A DNA stretch of 33,194 nucleotides. Source: Candidatus Dormiibacterota bacterium (GTDB lineage Bacteria; Chloroflexota; Dormibacteria; Aeolococcales; Aeolococcaceae). A program made the position numbers and the translations under genes. The notes under the pieces were generated by a model, which was not told where the DNA came from, did not search any database, and saw only the letters and a program-made list of their open reading frames with translations. How positions within the stretch are numbered: the stretch's first letter is position 1; each line of letters begins with the position of its first letter. Below, one piece after another: positions 8,798-17,151 of this stretch. The DNA lies in contig PLOF01000100.1 of the NCBI GenBank assembly GCA_003142035.1, forward strand, positions 1 to 33,194, read 5' to 3'.

Positions 8798-9848
8798 TAA
8801 TCCGCACCGGGCGCCGCTCACCGCCCTCTTCAGCCGGGCCCGCCCCGTGCGCGGAACTGCCGGCGTCGTGGGAATGCTCCTCTGCACGCTTGCGATCATG
8901 GGCGGCATCACCGTCTTTGAGTTCGTCACACCGCCAGACGAGACCTTCGGGGGGATCACGCTGCTCTGCGTCGTGGCGGCGCTCTGGATGCTCCCCCCGT
9001 GGCCGGCGCTGCTGGTCAGTGCCGTGGCCCTCATCCAGCCTGCGGTGCTCGTGGTGACCGGCCAGTGGCCCCCGCTCACCGCCGACTTCCAGTTCATCGC
9101 GGTGGCGGTGGTGACCGTCTTCGGCATGGTGGCCGTCAACGCCCTCAATAGGGTCGGGGCCGAGCGGGAGGCGCTCATCGCGAGCCTCACGCGCTTCACC
9201 GCGGATGCCGCCCACGAGCTCAACTCACCGCTCAGCGCCATTCGGGTGGCGGTGGACGTGACCCTGCGGCAACCGCGGGAGCCCGCAAGGTACGTGGCCA
9301 GCCTCGAGCACATCCGCGACCAGGCGGGCCGGCTCAGCGTGCTGACAGAGGGCCTGCTGCTCCTCGCCCGGAAGGACGCCAGGTCGCTCGTGCTGCGGTG
9401 CGTCCCCCTGTCGGTGGACGACCTCCTGGAGGAGCTGTACGACCGCTGGCAGGGCCCTGCCAAGCGGGCTGAGGTGACCCTCGAGGTGGAGCGGGAGGCC
9501 GGCACCGAGATCTTCGGCGACCCCGTGCTGCTTGGACGCCTCTTCGACAACCTCGTGGAGAACGCGCTGCACCATGCCAAGACCCGCGTCGCCGTCTCCA
9601 GCAACCTGGAGGGCGGGGTCTGCGTGGTCTGGGTCGAAGACGACGGCGGAGGCTTCCCACCGGGCCGTCAGCCCGCGACGGTTGAGCAGCTGCGGCGAGG
9701 GGACAGCGTCCCTTCGCGGAGCGGCGGGACGGGGCTCGGGCTCTCGATCGCTCTTGCCATCGCCGCTGAGCACGGGGGCACCATCAATCTGGAACACCCG
9801 GTGGGCGGTCTGCGAACGGTTGTCAGACTCCCCGTCACATCGAATTAG
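8790..9848 (+). CDS. sensor histidine kinase (HisKA/HATPase)
   Basis: GTG start overlaps RR stop; H-box DAAHELNSPLSAIRVAV; N-box LFDNLVENALHHA; G-boxes DDGGGFP, GGTGLGLSIALAIAAEHGG. Confidence 0.92.
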   Translation: MSDNPHRAPLTALFSRARPVRGTAGVVGMLLCTLAIMGGITVFEFVTPPDETFGGITLLCVVAALWMLPPWPALLVSAVALIQPAVLVVTGQWPPLTADFQFIAVAVVTVFGMVAVNALNRVGAEREALIASLTRFTADAAHELNSPLSAIRVAVDVTLRQPREPARYVASLEHIRDQAGRLSVLTEGLLLLARKDARSLVLRCVPLSVDDLLEELYDRWQGPAKRAEVTLEVEREAGTEIFGDPVLLGRLFDNLVENALHHAKTRVAVSSNLEGGVCVVWVEDDGGGFPPGRQPATVEQLRRGDSVPSRSGGTGLGLSIALAIAAEHGGTINLEHPVGGLRTVVRLPVTSN

Positions 9849-9882
9849 GGTTCCGTACAGACTCGGAGGTCACCCTCTGGGC

Positions 9883-10125
9883 ATGAACTCATGGAATTGG
9901 CCCGGAGAACTCCGGACCCGGATGACCTCGACGTACCTCAGCCTTCGAGAGGTGGCGCGCCGTCCGCTGGACCGCGACGCCTCCCGTCGTGAGGAGGGTC
10001 AGGGCATGGTTGAGTACGCCCTGATCCTCGTGCTGATCGCCGTTGTGGTGGTCCTCATCCTCACCACGTTGGGGAAACAGGTCAAGAACGTCTTCTCCAA
10101 CGTGAGCAGCGTTCTCGGCACCTGA
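9883..10125 (+). CDS. flp: Flp-family type IVb pilin
   Basis: class III signal/hydrophobic signature EEGQGMVEYALILVLIAVVVVLILTTLG then KQVKNVFSNVSSVL. Confidence 0.88.
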   Translation: MNSWNWPGELRTRMTSTYLSLREVARRPLDRDASRREEGQGMVEYALILVLIAVVVVLILTTLGKQVKNVFSNVSSVLGT

Positions 10126-10159
10126 GGTCGGGTCGCCGGGGTCGCGGCTGGATGCTGCT

Positions 10160-10177
10160 GCCCGGCCCGAGCCGGGC
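10160..10177. terminator. GC-rich hairpin GCCCGGC-CCGA-GCCGGGC, possible terminator of flp
   Basis: perfect 7-bp stem, 4-nt loop, 35 bp after the flp stop; no T-tract. Confidence 0.4.
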
Positions 10178-10390
10178 CGCACCGGGCGGAGCCTGATGCA
10201 CGGCATCTGCGATCGACGGTGGCCGGAGAGGGGCGCCCCGGCGGCGTCCCGGCCCGGCTCGGCCTGAGCGGCCGCTTCGCGCGAGGGCCGCGCTGCCCGT
10301 CCTGCCGGAGAGTGACGGCGAAGGGGAGGAGCCGCGAATCTGGCAGAATTCAACTCGACCCCCCGCGCAGGACCATGAGGAGGCGAGACC

Positions 10391-10588
10391 GTGGCCGTCC
10401 TCGACCCGTGTGATAACTGCGGCCGCCCGACGCCCATCTACCGGCTGGCCGCCGTCATCCTCGACGGCGGGGTGGCGCGCGTCTGCCCTCGCTGTGCCTC
10501 CACGGAGAAGGAGCGGACCGAGGTCCCCTACGCTCCCCGGGCCGACCAGGGGGCGATCCAGCCCAGCACCGCCCGCGACGTCTGGTGA
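10391..10588 (+). CDS. small zinc-ribbon-like protein
   Basis: CDNC...CPRC pair of CxxC motifs; stop overlaps pyrF start. Confidence 0.65.
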   Translation: MAVLDPCDNCGRPTPIYRLAAVILDGGVARVCPRCASTEKERTEVPYAPRADQGAIQPSTARDVW

Positions 10589-11379
10589 GCCGAGAGCCCT
10601 TCGCCGTTCGCCTGGCCGCCGCCTGCCGCGAGCTGGGGTCGGCGTTGTGCCTCGGTCTCGATCCCACCGGCTGCCGGGATGCCGCCGAGCTCGAGCGCTT
10701 TTGCACCGAGATGCTGGAGGCGGCGCTCCCCCACGTGGTCGCGGTCAAGCCCAACCTGGCCTTCTTTGAGCAGCACGGCTCGGGGGGGCTGCGGATGCTC
10801 GAGCGGGTGCGCGGCATGGTGCCGGAGAGCCGGCTGCTGATTCTCGACGCCAAGCGGGGCGACATCGGCAGCACCGCAGACGCGTACGCCCGGGCCCTCT
10901 TCGACGTGTGGGGAGCCGACGCCGTCACCGTGAACCCGCTGCTCGGCCAGGATGCGGTGGAGCCCTTCCTGGCCCGTGCCGGGACGGCCGTCCTCATCCT
11001 CGCCCGCACCAGCAACCCGGGTGCCGCCGACTTCCTGGAGGCGCCGCTACGGGATGGCCGGCCCCTCTACCGTCTGATCGTGGAGCGGGCCCTGGGCTGG
11101 TCGGGCGCCGCCCAGATCGGCTTCGTGGTCGGGGCCACCTCCGCGACCGCCATCTCCGAGGTCCGCGGCCTCGCTCCGGCCGCCACGCTGCTCTTGCCCG
11201 GGGTCGGCGCCCAGGGAGGCGACCTGGAGGCCGCGGTCAGCGCTGGGCTGGACGCGACCGGGGGCGGCATCATCGTGCCGGTCTCCCGGGGCATCACCGG
11301 GGCTGCCGACCCTCGGGCCGCGGCCGCCGAGCTCCGCCGCCGGATCGAGGTGGTGCGGGCGGCGACGTCGAGAGCATGA
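10585..11379 (+). CDS. pyrF: orotidine-5'-phosphate decarboxylase (type 2)
   Basis: LCLGLDPT, VVAVKPNLAFFEQHG, LILDAKRGDIGSTADAYARALF, ADAVTVNPLLGQDAVEPF, LLPGVGAQGGD. Confidence 0.93.
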   Translation: MSREPFAVRLAAACRELGSALCLGLDPTGCRDAAELERFCTEMLEAALPHVVAVKPNLAFFEQHGSGGLRMLERVRGMVPESRLLILDAKRGDIGSTADAYARALFDVWGADAVTVNPLLGQDAVEPFLARAGTAVLILARTSNPGAADFLEAPLRDGRPLYRLIVERALGWSGAAQIGFVVGATSATAISEVRGLAPAATLLLPGVGAQGGDLEAAVSAGLDATGGGIIVPVSRGITGAADPRAAAAELRRRIEVVRAATSRA

Positions 11380-12596
11380 GCGCCCGCGCCGTCATCGAGC
11401 TTTCCGGTCACATCATCGACAGCATGGTGCTGCCCCGGGTCATGGACAGCGTCATGGACATGGGCGCGACCTTCCATGTCGAGGAGTTCCGGGTCGGCAC
11501 CCGGCTCGACGAGTCCTCCTTTGCGCGGCTGACCATCGAGGCCGAGAACGAGGAGAAGCTCGCGGCGGTGATCGCCGCCTGCCAGGAGCATGGCGCCACC
11601 GTCGTCGGCGCCGAGGATGCGGTGACCCTGCCCGCGCCCGCCGACGGCGTCTTCCCCGACCTCTTCTACACCACCACCAACCAGCCCACCTCGGTGCTCA
11701 TCGGGGGCGAATGGGTGACGGTAGACGATATTGAGATGGATTGCGGCGTGGTGATCGCCACGGGCGCCGCCCGCGCCGTCCCCGTGACCGACGTCGTCGC
11801 CGGGGACCAGGTGGTGGTGGGCCGGGCTGGGGTCCGGCTGATTCCGGTGGAGCGGGGGAGGGGCAAGGAGGTCTTCGGCTTCACCACCAGCTCGCTCTCG
11901 CCGGAGAAGCCCAAGCATCAGGTCATCCGCGAGCTCGCCGACACCATGCGCGAGGTTCGCGCCAGAAATGGCCGGATCTGCTTCGTCGGCGGTCCGGCCA
12001 TCATCCACACCGGGGCGGGACCGCATCTGGCCCGGCTGATCGCGCTCGGCTATGTCCAGGTGTTTTTCGCGGGCAACGGCCTGGCCGCCTACGACATCGA
12101 GTCCCAGTTCTTCGGCACCTCTCTCGGGATCGGCCTCGAGAAGGGGCTGCCCATCGAGTCCGGCCACGAGTTGCACATGCGGACGGTCAACCGGGTGCGG
12201 GCCGTGGGCGGCATCCGGGCGGCGGTGGAGTCCGGGATGCTCCGGCGTGGCGTGATGTTCGAATGCATCGGCAGCGGTGTCGAATACGTGCTGGCCGGAT
12301 CGGTTCGTGACGACGGCCCGCTCCCCGACGTGGTGACCGACATGGTGGAGGCGCGGCGGCGGATGCGCGTGGCCCTCGCCGGGGTCGACCTCTGCATCAT
12401 GTGCGCCTCCATGCTCCACGCCATCGCCACCGGCAACCTGCTTCCCGCGGCGACCCGGACGGTGTGTGTGGACATCAACCCGGCGGTGGTCGCCAAGCTG
12501 GCCGACCGCGGGTCCGCTCAGACCCTCGGTCTGGTGACCGATGTGGAGTCCTTCCTGCGCGAGCTGGCGGAGGCGCTGGCCGGGGAGCCGGGATGA
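11376..12596 (+). CDS. TIGR00300-family protein (archaeal-type ornithine cyclodeaminase / LOR-SDH domain)
   Basis: GHIIDSMVLPRVMDSVMDMGATFHVEEFRVG, FVGGPAIIHTGAGPHLARLI, GNGLAAYDIESQFFGTSLG, HELHMRTVNRVRAVGGIRAAVE, ATRTVCVDINPAVVAKLADRGSAQTLGLVTDVESFL; start overlaps pyrF stop (ATGA). Confidence 0.85.
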   Translation: MSARAVIELSGHIIDSMVLPRVMDSVMDMGATFHVEEFRVGTRLDESSFARLTIEAENEEKLAAVIAACQEHGATVVGAEDAVTLPAPADGVFPDLFYTTTNQPTSVLIGGEWVTVDDIEMDCGVVIATGAARAVPVTDVVAGDQVVVGRAGVRLIPVERGRGKEVFGFTTSSLSPEKPKHQVIRELADTMREVRARNGRICFVGGPAIIHTGAGPHLARLIALGYVQVFFAGNGLAAYDIESQFFGTSLGIGLEKGLPIESGHELHMRTVNRVRAVGGIRAAVESGMLRRGVMFECIGSGVEYVLAGSVRDDGPLPDVVTDMVEARRRMRVALAGVDLCIMCASMLHAIATGNLLPAATRTVCVDINPAVVAKLADRGSAQTLGLVTDVESFLRELAEALAGEPG

Positions 12597-13543
12597 GCGT
12601 GATCCTCGTCTCCAGCGGGCCCGAGCCCGACCACGCGGCTCCGGGCCACCCGGAGCGGCCCGAGCGGGTGGCGGCGATTCTCGATCACATCGCGGGTCAG
12701 GAGGACCTGGCCGGCCTTCCGCGCCTCGACCCGACCGAGGCGGACGGCGCCGCGATCGAGCTGGTCCACACCCCGGCCCATGCCCTCGCGGTTCGGGCGA
12801 TGGCCCAGCGTGGGGGGGGCTGGTTCGATGGCGACACCTTCTGTGGCCCGGGCTCGCATGCCGCCGCGCTCCGGTCGGTGGGCGCGGCCCTGGCGGCGGT
12901 CGACGCGGTCTGCGACGGCCGCTCCGATCACGCCTTCTCGATCAGCAGGCCGCCTGGCCACCACGCCACCGCCGGGAGGGCGATGGGTTTCTGCATCTTC
13001 AACAACGTGGCCATCGCAGCCCGCCACGCTCAGCTCCGGGGCAGGAAGCGGATCGCCATCATCGATATCGACGTCCACCATGGCAACGGCACCGAGGAGA
13101 TCTTCTGGGACGATCCCTCGGTCCTCTACACCTCCCTCCATCAGTCCCCCCTCTACCCCGGGACCGGGCACGAGAGCGCCCACGGAGGGCCGGGGGCGCT
13201 CGGTCTCAACATCAACGTGCCGCTTCCCTCGGGGACCGGCGGGGACGAGTGGCTGGCCCGCTTCGAGGCCAACGTGCTGCCTGCGGTGATCGCCTACGAG
13301 CCGGAGCTGGTGCTGGTGAGCGCCGGCTACGACGCTCACGGCGCCGATCCGCTCGCCACCCTGCAGCTGAGCACCGCCACCTACGCCGCGGTCGCGTCAC
13401 GGGTACGGGCTCTCTGCGCCGAGGCTGGCAGCGGCTCGGTCTGGGTCCTGGAGGGCGGCTATGACCTCGAGGCCCTCGGGGAGTCGGTGGCCGCGACCCT
13501 GCGCGGGCTGGTCAACGGAGATGGCGATCCCACCCCGGGATAA
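12593..13543 (+). CDS. histone deacetylase/acetylpolyamine amidohydrolase superfamily protein
   Basis: HPERPERV, SISRPPGHHAT, GFCIFNNVAIAA, IIDIDVHHGNGTEEIF, LVLVSAGYDAHGADPL, VLEGGYDL; start overlaps upstream stop. Confidence 0.92.
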   Translation: MSVILVSSGPEPDHAAPGHPERPERVAAILDHIAGQEDLAGLPRLDPTEADGAAIELVHTPAHALAVRAMAQRGGGWFDGDTFCGPGSHAAALRSVGAALAAVDAVCDGRSDHAFSISRPPGHHATAGRAMGFCIFNNVAIAARHAQLRGRKRIAIIDIDVHHGNGTEEIFWDDPSVLYTSLHQSPLYPGTGHESAHGGPGALGLNINVPLPSGTGGDEWLARFEANVLPAVIAYEPELVLVSAGYDAHGADPLATLQLSTATYAAVASRVRALCAEAGSGSVWVLEGGYDLEALGESVAATLRGLVNGDGDPTPG

Positions 13544-13549
13544 CCGCTT

Positions 13550-13562
13550 CGGGGACTCCCCG
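13550..13562. terminator. short GC hairpin CGGGG-ACT-CCCCG followed by TTAACCTT
   Basis: perfect 5-bp stem, 3-nt loop, T-rich 3' flank, 7 bp after the HDAC-like stop. Confidence 0.35.
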
Positions 13563-13576
13563 TTAACCTTGTTGAC

Positions 13577-14476
13577 GTGCATCCATCCCGCCCCCGCCTG
13601 ATCGCCGCCCTGGCCGCGGCCGCCGCCGCCACCCTGGCCGGGTGCAGCCTGGCATCCCCGGCGTCCCCCAGCCCGACCGGAGTGGCCACCAACCCGCCAG
13701 TGAGCGGGAGCACCGGGACGGTGACCCCGGCAGCGTCCGGGTCGGCCGGGGCCCAGACGAGTGGCGAGCGCACCGTCCTGGTCCAGGACGGGCTTCGCAT
13801 CCACAGCTCGGCCTCGCTCTCCTCGGCGGTGGAGGGGACGGCGGCCTGGGGGGTGACCCTCACCGTCCTCGGCTACAACGCGTCCGGCGGGCCCTGGCCG
13901 GATTCATCCTCACCCGGCGGCTGGTACGAGGTCCAGGGGTCGACGGTCACCGGCTGGATCATCGCCGACCCCTCCTACACGGCCTCCGGGCTGCTCAGCT
14001 CGATCGGTTTTCAGGACAAGCAGATCGACGGAGTCCTCTACCCGACGAACTGGACGTACTCGGACAGCAGCGGCGAGGTCATCTTCGAGCCCCAGACGGG
14101 CACCGACCTCCCCACCCTGGTCATCCGGGAGGCGACCACCCTGAGCGCCCTCGGCCCGGCGGGCCTCACCGGTTACGCCTCGGTGTCCAGCAACTCCGAG
14201 GTGGTGGCCTGCGGCTACACCGGCACCCTCGTCAAGTACGCGGCCGGCTCGGCCACGTCTCCACAGCCGACCACGGACCCAGGGGGCGGGAGCGTGACCC
14301 GCCTCGCCGACTTCGCCCAGTTCCGGGCGACCCTTTCCCCGAGCTACGCCATCGACATCGAGATGAACTACTCGACCGCTGACGACTTCGCGGTCTTCGA
14401 GAACCTGCTCGACAGCATCCTCTACCCGTTCCCCGACTGCGAGGCCGTGACCCCCACACCGAGCGTCGCCAGCTGA
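13577..14476 (+). CDS. secreted lipoprotein with SH3-like region, unknown function
   Basis: signal peptide with lipobox LAGC; low-complexity S/T/P linker; SH3-like LRIHSSASLSSAVEGTAAWGVTLTVLGY...GGWYEVQGSTVTGWIIADPSY. Confidence 0.75.
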   Translation: MHPSRPRLIAALAAAAAATLAGCSLASPASPSPTGVATNPPVSGSTGTVTPAASGSAGAQTSGERTVLVQDGLRIHSSASLSSAVEGTAAWGVTLTVLGYNASGGPWPDSSSPGGWYEVQGSTVTGWIIADPSYTASGLLSSIGFQDKQIDGVLYPTNWTYSDSSGEVIFEPQTGTDLPTLVIREATTLSALGPAGLTGYASVSSNSEVVACGYTGTLVKYAAGSATSPQPTTDPGGGSVTRLADFAQFRATLSPSYAIDIEMNYSTADDFAVFENLLDSILYPFPDCEAVTPTPSVAS

Positions 14477-14887
14477 GTGGTGCCGATGCGGACCACCCTG
14501 ATCGATCTCGAGATGGGCCGTTCGTCGATCGCCGACATCACCGACGAGGCGGCGGGATTCGTACAGGGCGCGGGCGACGGGTTGCTCTCCGTCTTCGCCC
14601 CCCACGCCACCGCCGGGGTGGCCCTCATGGAGACGGGGAGCGGCTCCGAGCCCGACCTGGTCGCCGCGCTGGAACGGCTCCTCCCCCGTGACGATCGTTA
14701 CCGGCACCGCCACGGCAGCCCCGGCCATGGCGCCGACCACCTGCTGCCGGCCCTGGTGTCCCCCTCGCTCACCATTCCCGTCCATGCCGGGCGGATGCTG
14801 CTCGGGACCTGGCAGCGGATCGTCCTGGTGAGCCTCAACCGTGACAACCCCCACCGCCGGGTGCGCCTCTCCCTCCTCGAGGGCTGA
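14477..14887 (+). CDS. YjbQ/UPF0047 family (secondary thiamine-phosphate synthase enzyme family)
   Basis: GLLSVFAPHATAGVALMETG, RYRHRHGSPGHGADHLLPALVSPSLTIPVHAGRMLLGTWQRIVLVSLN; start may be ATG 14486. Confidence 0.88.
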   Translation: MVPMRTTLIDLEMGRSSIADITDEAAGFVQGAGDGLLSVFAPHATAGVALMETGSGSEPDLVAALERLLPRDDRYRHRHGSPGHGADHLLPALVSPSLTIPVHAGRMLLGTWQRIVLVSLNRDNPHRRVRLSLLEG

Positions 14888-14911
14888 GCGGCTCCCGGGA
14901 GCGGCGCGGCC

Positions 14912-16045
14912 TCAGGCCAGGTTGACGAGACCGTGGGCGCTCAGCCAGCCCGCGCTCAGGCTCATGAACAGACCGCTCAGCGCCAGCAGGACGATGTAGC
15001 CGGCCCCGATCAGCACCCGAGTGCGGACGGGGAGAGGTGGCGCCTCCCGGCCCAGCCGGGCGGCCTGGAACCGGCCCCAGACGGAGTAGCCGCCGAGGAG
15101 GAGGATGAGGATGAGCATCGGGTTGACCACGGTCGCGCCGAACCACTCGCTGACGAGAAGGGCGGCGACGATGACCAGCCCGGCCAGATTGAACCATTTG
15201 CTGACGGCGCTGGTGACCCGGCCCCCGTCGAGCGGGAGCATCGGGATCAGGTTGAAGAGGGTGATGAAGAATCCGAAGTAGCTGAGCGAGAACGCGAAGG
15301 CCACACCCTGGGCGAGTGGGGCCTGGGCCAGGGCCCAGACGTAGACGGCGAGTGTCGCGAGGAAACCGGAGACAGGCCCGGCGATGGCGATGATCGCCTC
15401 ACGCCGGCGGTCACTGGTGAGGCCGCGTCCGGCTGTGGTGAAGGCGCCGAGGAAGGGGATGAAGACCGGCGCCGACATGGGCACCCCCATCACCCGGGAG
15501 GTCAGGAAGTGCCCCATCTCGTGGACGAAGATGATGAGGACGAGCCCGACCGCGAAGGCCCAGCCAAAGATGAGCGCGTATGCGCCGATCGCGACAACCA
15601 TGGTGATGGCGGTCAGCCCGAACTTGCCGAAGTAGCCCAGCTTGGCAACGAAGGCAAGGGCCGTCAGCAGGCCGCCGACGAAGCCGCCCCGGCGCTTCAC
15701 CGGAGTTCCCGGAGCCCGGCCGGGCGCGCCGGCGCCCTGCTGGCCCCAGCCCGGTGGGGTGTATCCGGTCCCGGGAGGCGGGTAGTAGCCGGGCGCGTAC
15801 CCGGTGTCGGGGGGCGGGTAGAGGGTGCCGGGCGGCGGGTAAATCGTGCCGGGAGGGGCGTAGCCGGTGCCGGGGGGCGGGTAGATGGTGCCCGGGTGCG
15901 GGGCGGGCGGCCCCGGTGCCCACGTGTTCGGCGGATAGGCGGCCCACCCCCAGGGGGCGCCGGCGGGGGGGGCGGGCGTCTGCCCGGCATCCGGCACGGG
16001 TGTCGGGTCGGGCGCCTCGGGCGTTGCGGGCATCCGTTCGATCAT
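14912..16045 (-). CDS. site-2 protease (M50) family membrane protein with N-terminal Pro/Gly/Tyr-rich repeat region
   Basis: HEMGH zinc motif in a TM (IIFVHEMGHFLTSRVMG), NLIPMLPLDGGRV second motif; N-term PPPGTxYxPPGT repeats. Confidence 0.88.
   Translation of the reverse strand: MIERMPATPEAPDPTPVPDAGQTPAPPAGAPWGWAAYPPNTWAPGPPAPHPGTIYPPPGTGYAPPGTIYPPPGTLYPPPDTGYAPGYYPPPGTGYTPPGWGQQGAGAPGRAPGTPVKRRGGFVGGLLTALAFVAKLGYFGKFGLTAITMVVAIGAYALIFGWAFAVGLVLIIFVHEMGHFLTSRVMGVPMSAPVFIPFLGAFTTAGRGLTSDRRREAIIAIAGPVSGFLATLAVYVWALAQAPLAQGVAFAFSLSYFGFFITLFNLIPMLPLDGGRVTSAVSKWFNLAGLVIVAALLVSEWFGATVVNPMLILILLLGGYSVWGRFQAARLGREAPPLPVRTRVLIGAGYIVLLALSGLFMSLSAGWLSAHGLVNLA
15756..15900 (-). repeat. degenerate coding repeats for Pro-Gly-Thr-x-Tyr units
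   Basis: protein reads PGTIYPPPGTGYAPPGTIYPPPGTLYPPPDTGYAPGYYPPPGTGYTPP; about seven short units. Confidence 0.7.
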
Positions 16046-16124
16046 CTCACGGCCCTCGACGTGGGGCCTCGCGGCGAGCGGCGCCAGCGGAGGGGGGGCG
16101 CCCTTCTGTATCGTCCGGCTGGTC

Positions 16125-16991
16125 ATGGACGAGTCCAGTCTGCGCGGCTCCAAGATCGCCATCGTCGGCGCCGGGGTGATGGCCGAGGCGATGCTCTCCG
16201 GCCTGCTCGACCGCGGCCTCATCGACGCAGCGTCGGTTACCTGCAGCGATCCGCGGGAGGCGCGACGCCGGGAGCTCCAGGAGCGTCACGGCGTGTCGGC
16301 GATCGCCAGCAACGCCGAGGCGGCAGCGCTGGGGGACATCGTCCTGCTCTGCGTCAAGCCTCAGGTCCTCGGGGCCGTCATGCCCGAGCTCAAGCCCGTG
16401 ATGCGCCCGGGGCAGCTCGTCATCAGCATCGTCGCCGGTGCTCGCAGCCGGGTCCTGGCCGAGGGCCTGGACCACCCTGCGGTCGTCCGTTGCATGCCCA
16501 ATACGCCCGCCCAGATCGGCAAGGGGGTGACCGTCTGGTTTGCCTCCCCGGCCGTCGACGCCACCGGGCGGGCCCAGACCCGGACCCTGCTCTCGGCCCT
16601 CGGGACCGAGCTCGAGGTCGACGACGAGCGCCAGGTGGCCATGGCCACCGCGGTGAGCGGCAGTGGCCCCACGTACGTCTTCCTCTTCATCGAGGCGCTC
16701 ATCGACGCCGCCGTCCATCTCGGCTTCCCGCGCCACGTCGCCCGCGAGCTGGTCCTCGACACCGTGGAGGGGTCGGCGGCCTTCGCCGTCGCCAGCGGAA
16801 AGCACGTCGCCGAGCTGCGCGACATGGTGATATCGCCGGGTGGCACCTCCGCCGCCGCCATGTACGAGCTGGAGCGGGGACGCCTCCGGACCGTCGTGAG
16901 CGATGCCGTCTGGGCCGCCTTCGAGCGGACCCTCGCCCTCGAGGCCGCCCTGGAGGGACGGCCCCCGGAGCCGTCGACCCGACCTCGCTGA
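16125..16991 (+). CDS. proC: pyrroline-5-carboxylate reductase
   Basis: IAIVGAGVMAEAMLSGLL, VLLCVKPQ, VRCMPNTPAQIGKGVTVW, AVSGSGPTYVFLFIEALIDAAVHLGFPR, PGGTSAAAMYELE. Confidence 0.93.
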   Translation: MDESSLRGSKIAIVGAGVMAEAMLSGLLDRGLIDAASVTCSDPREARRRELQERHGVSAIASNAEAAALGDIVLLCVKPQVLGAVMPELKPVMRPGQLVISIVAGARSRVLAEGLDHPAVVRCMPNTPAQIGKGVTVWFASPAVDATGRAQTRTLLSALGTELEVDDERQVAMATAVSGSGPTYVFLFIEALIDAAVHLGFPRHVARELVLDTVEGSAAFAVASGKHVAELRDMVISPGGTSAAAMYELERGRLRTVVSDAVWAAFERTLALEAALEGRPPEPSTRPR

Positions 16992-17018
16992 GGCCAGCCC
17001 CGAGCAGCTGTCGTTCCG

Positions 17019-17041
17019 GGTTGCGCCGTGGCGTCGCAACC
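17019..17041. terminator. hairpin GGTTGCG-(9 nt)-CGCAACC downstream of proC
   Basis: perfect 7-bp stem, 28 bp after the proC stop; no T-tract. Confidence 0.35.
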
Positions 17042-17151
17042 GTGGCCCCCGGCAGATGGCTTTCCAGTGAAGCGGCGGTTACGCTGTTTGCAGCGTTGGG
17101 TGCGATGGTGTAGCCTCGGCGTCGAGCAGCGTTGCCTGACGCCGCCCCGTC

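Noticed and set aside
11067-12419. 450-aa minus-strand ORF
   Set aside because: Fully antisense to pyrF/TIGR00300, which have clear family motifs; His/Gly/Asp-rich shadow translation
14933-17113. 726-aa plus-strand ORF
   Set aside because: Antisense to the site-2 protease and out of frame with proC; Arg/Gly/Asp/Glu-rich composition typical of shadow ORFs in high-GC DNA
17031-17151. c-di-GMP riboswitch upstream of the GGDEF-EAL gene
   Set aside because: No match to the conserved GEMM-I core could be read; only a simple hairpin at 17019-17041 is supported
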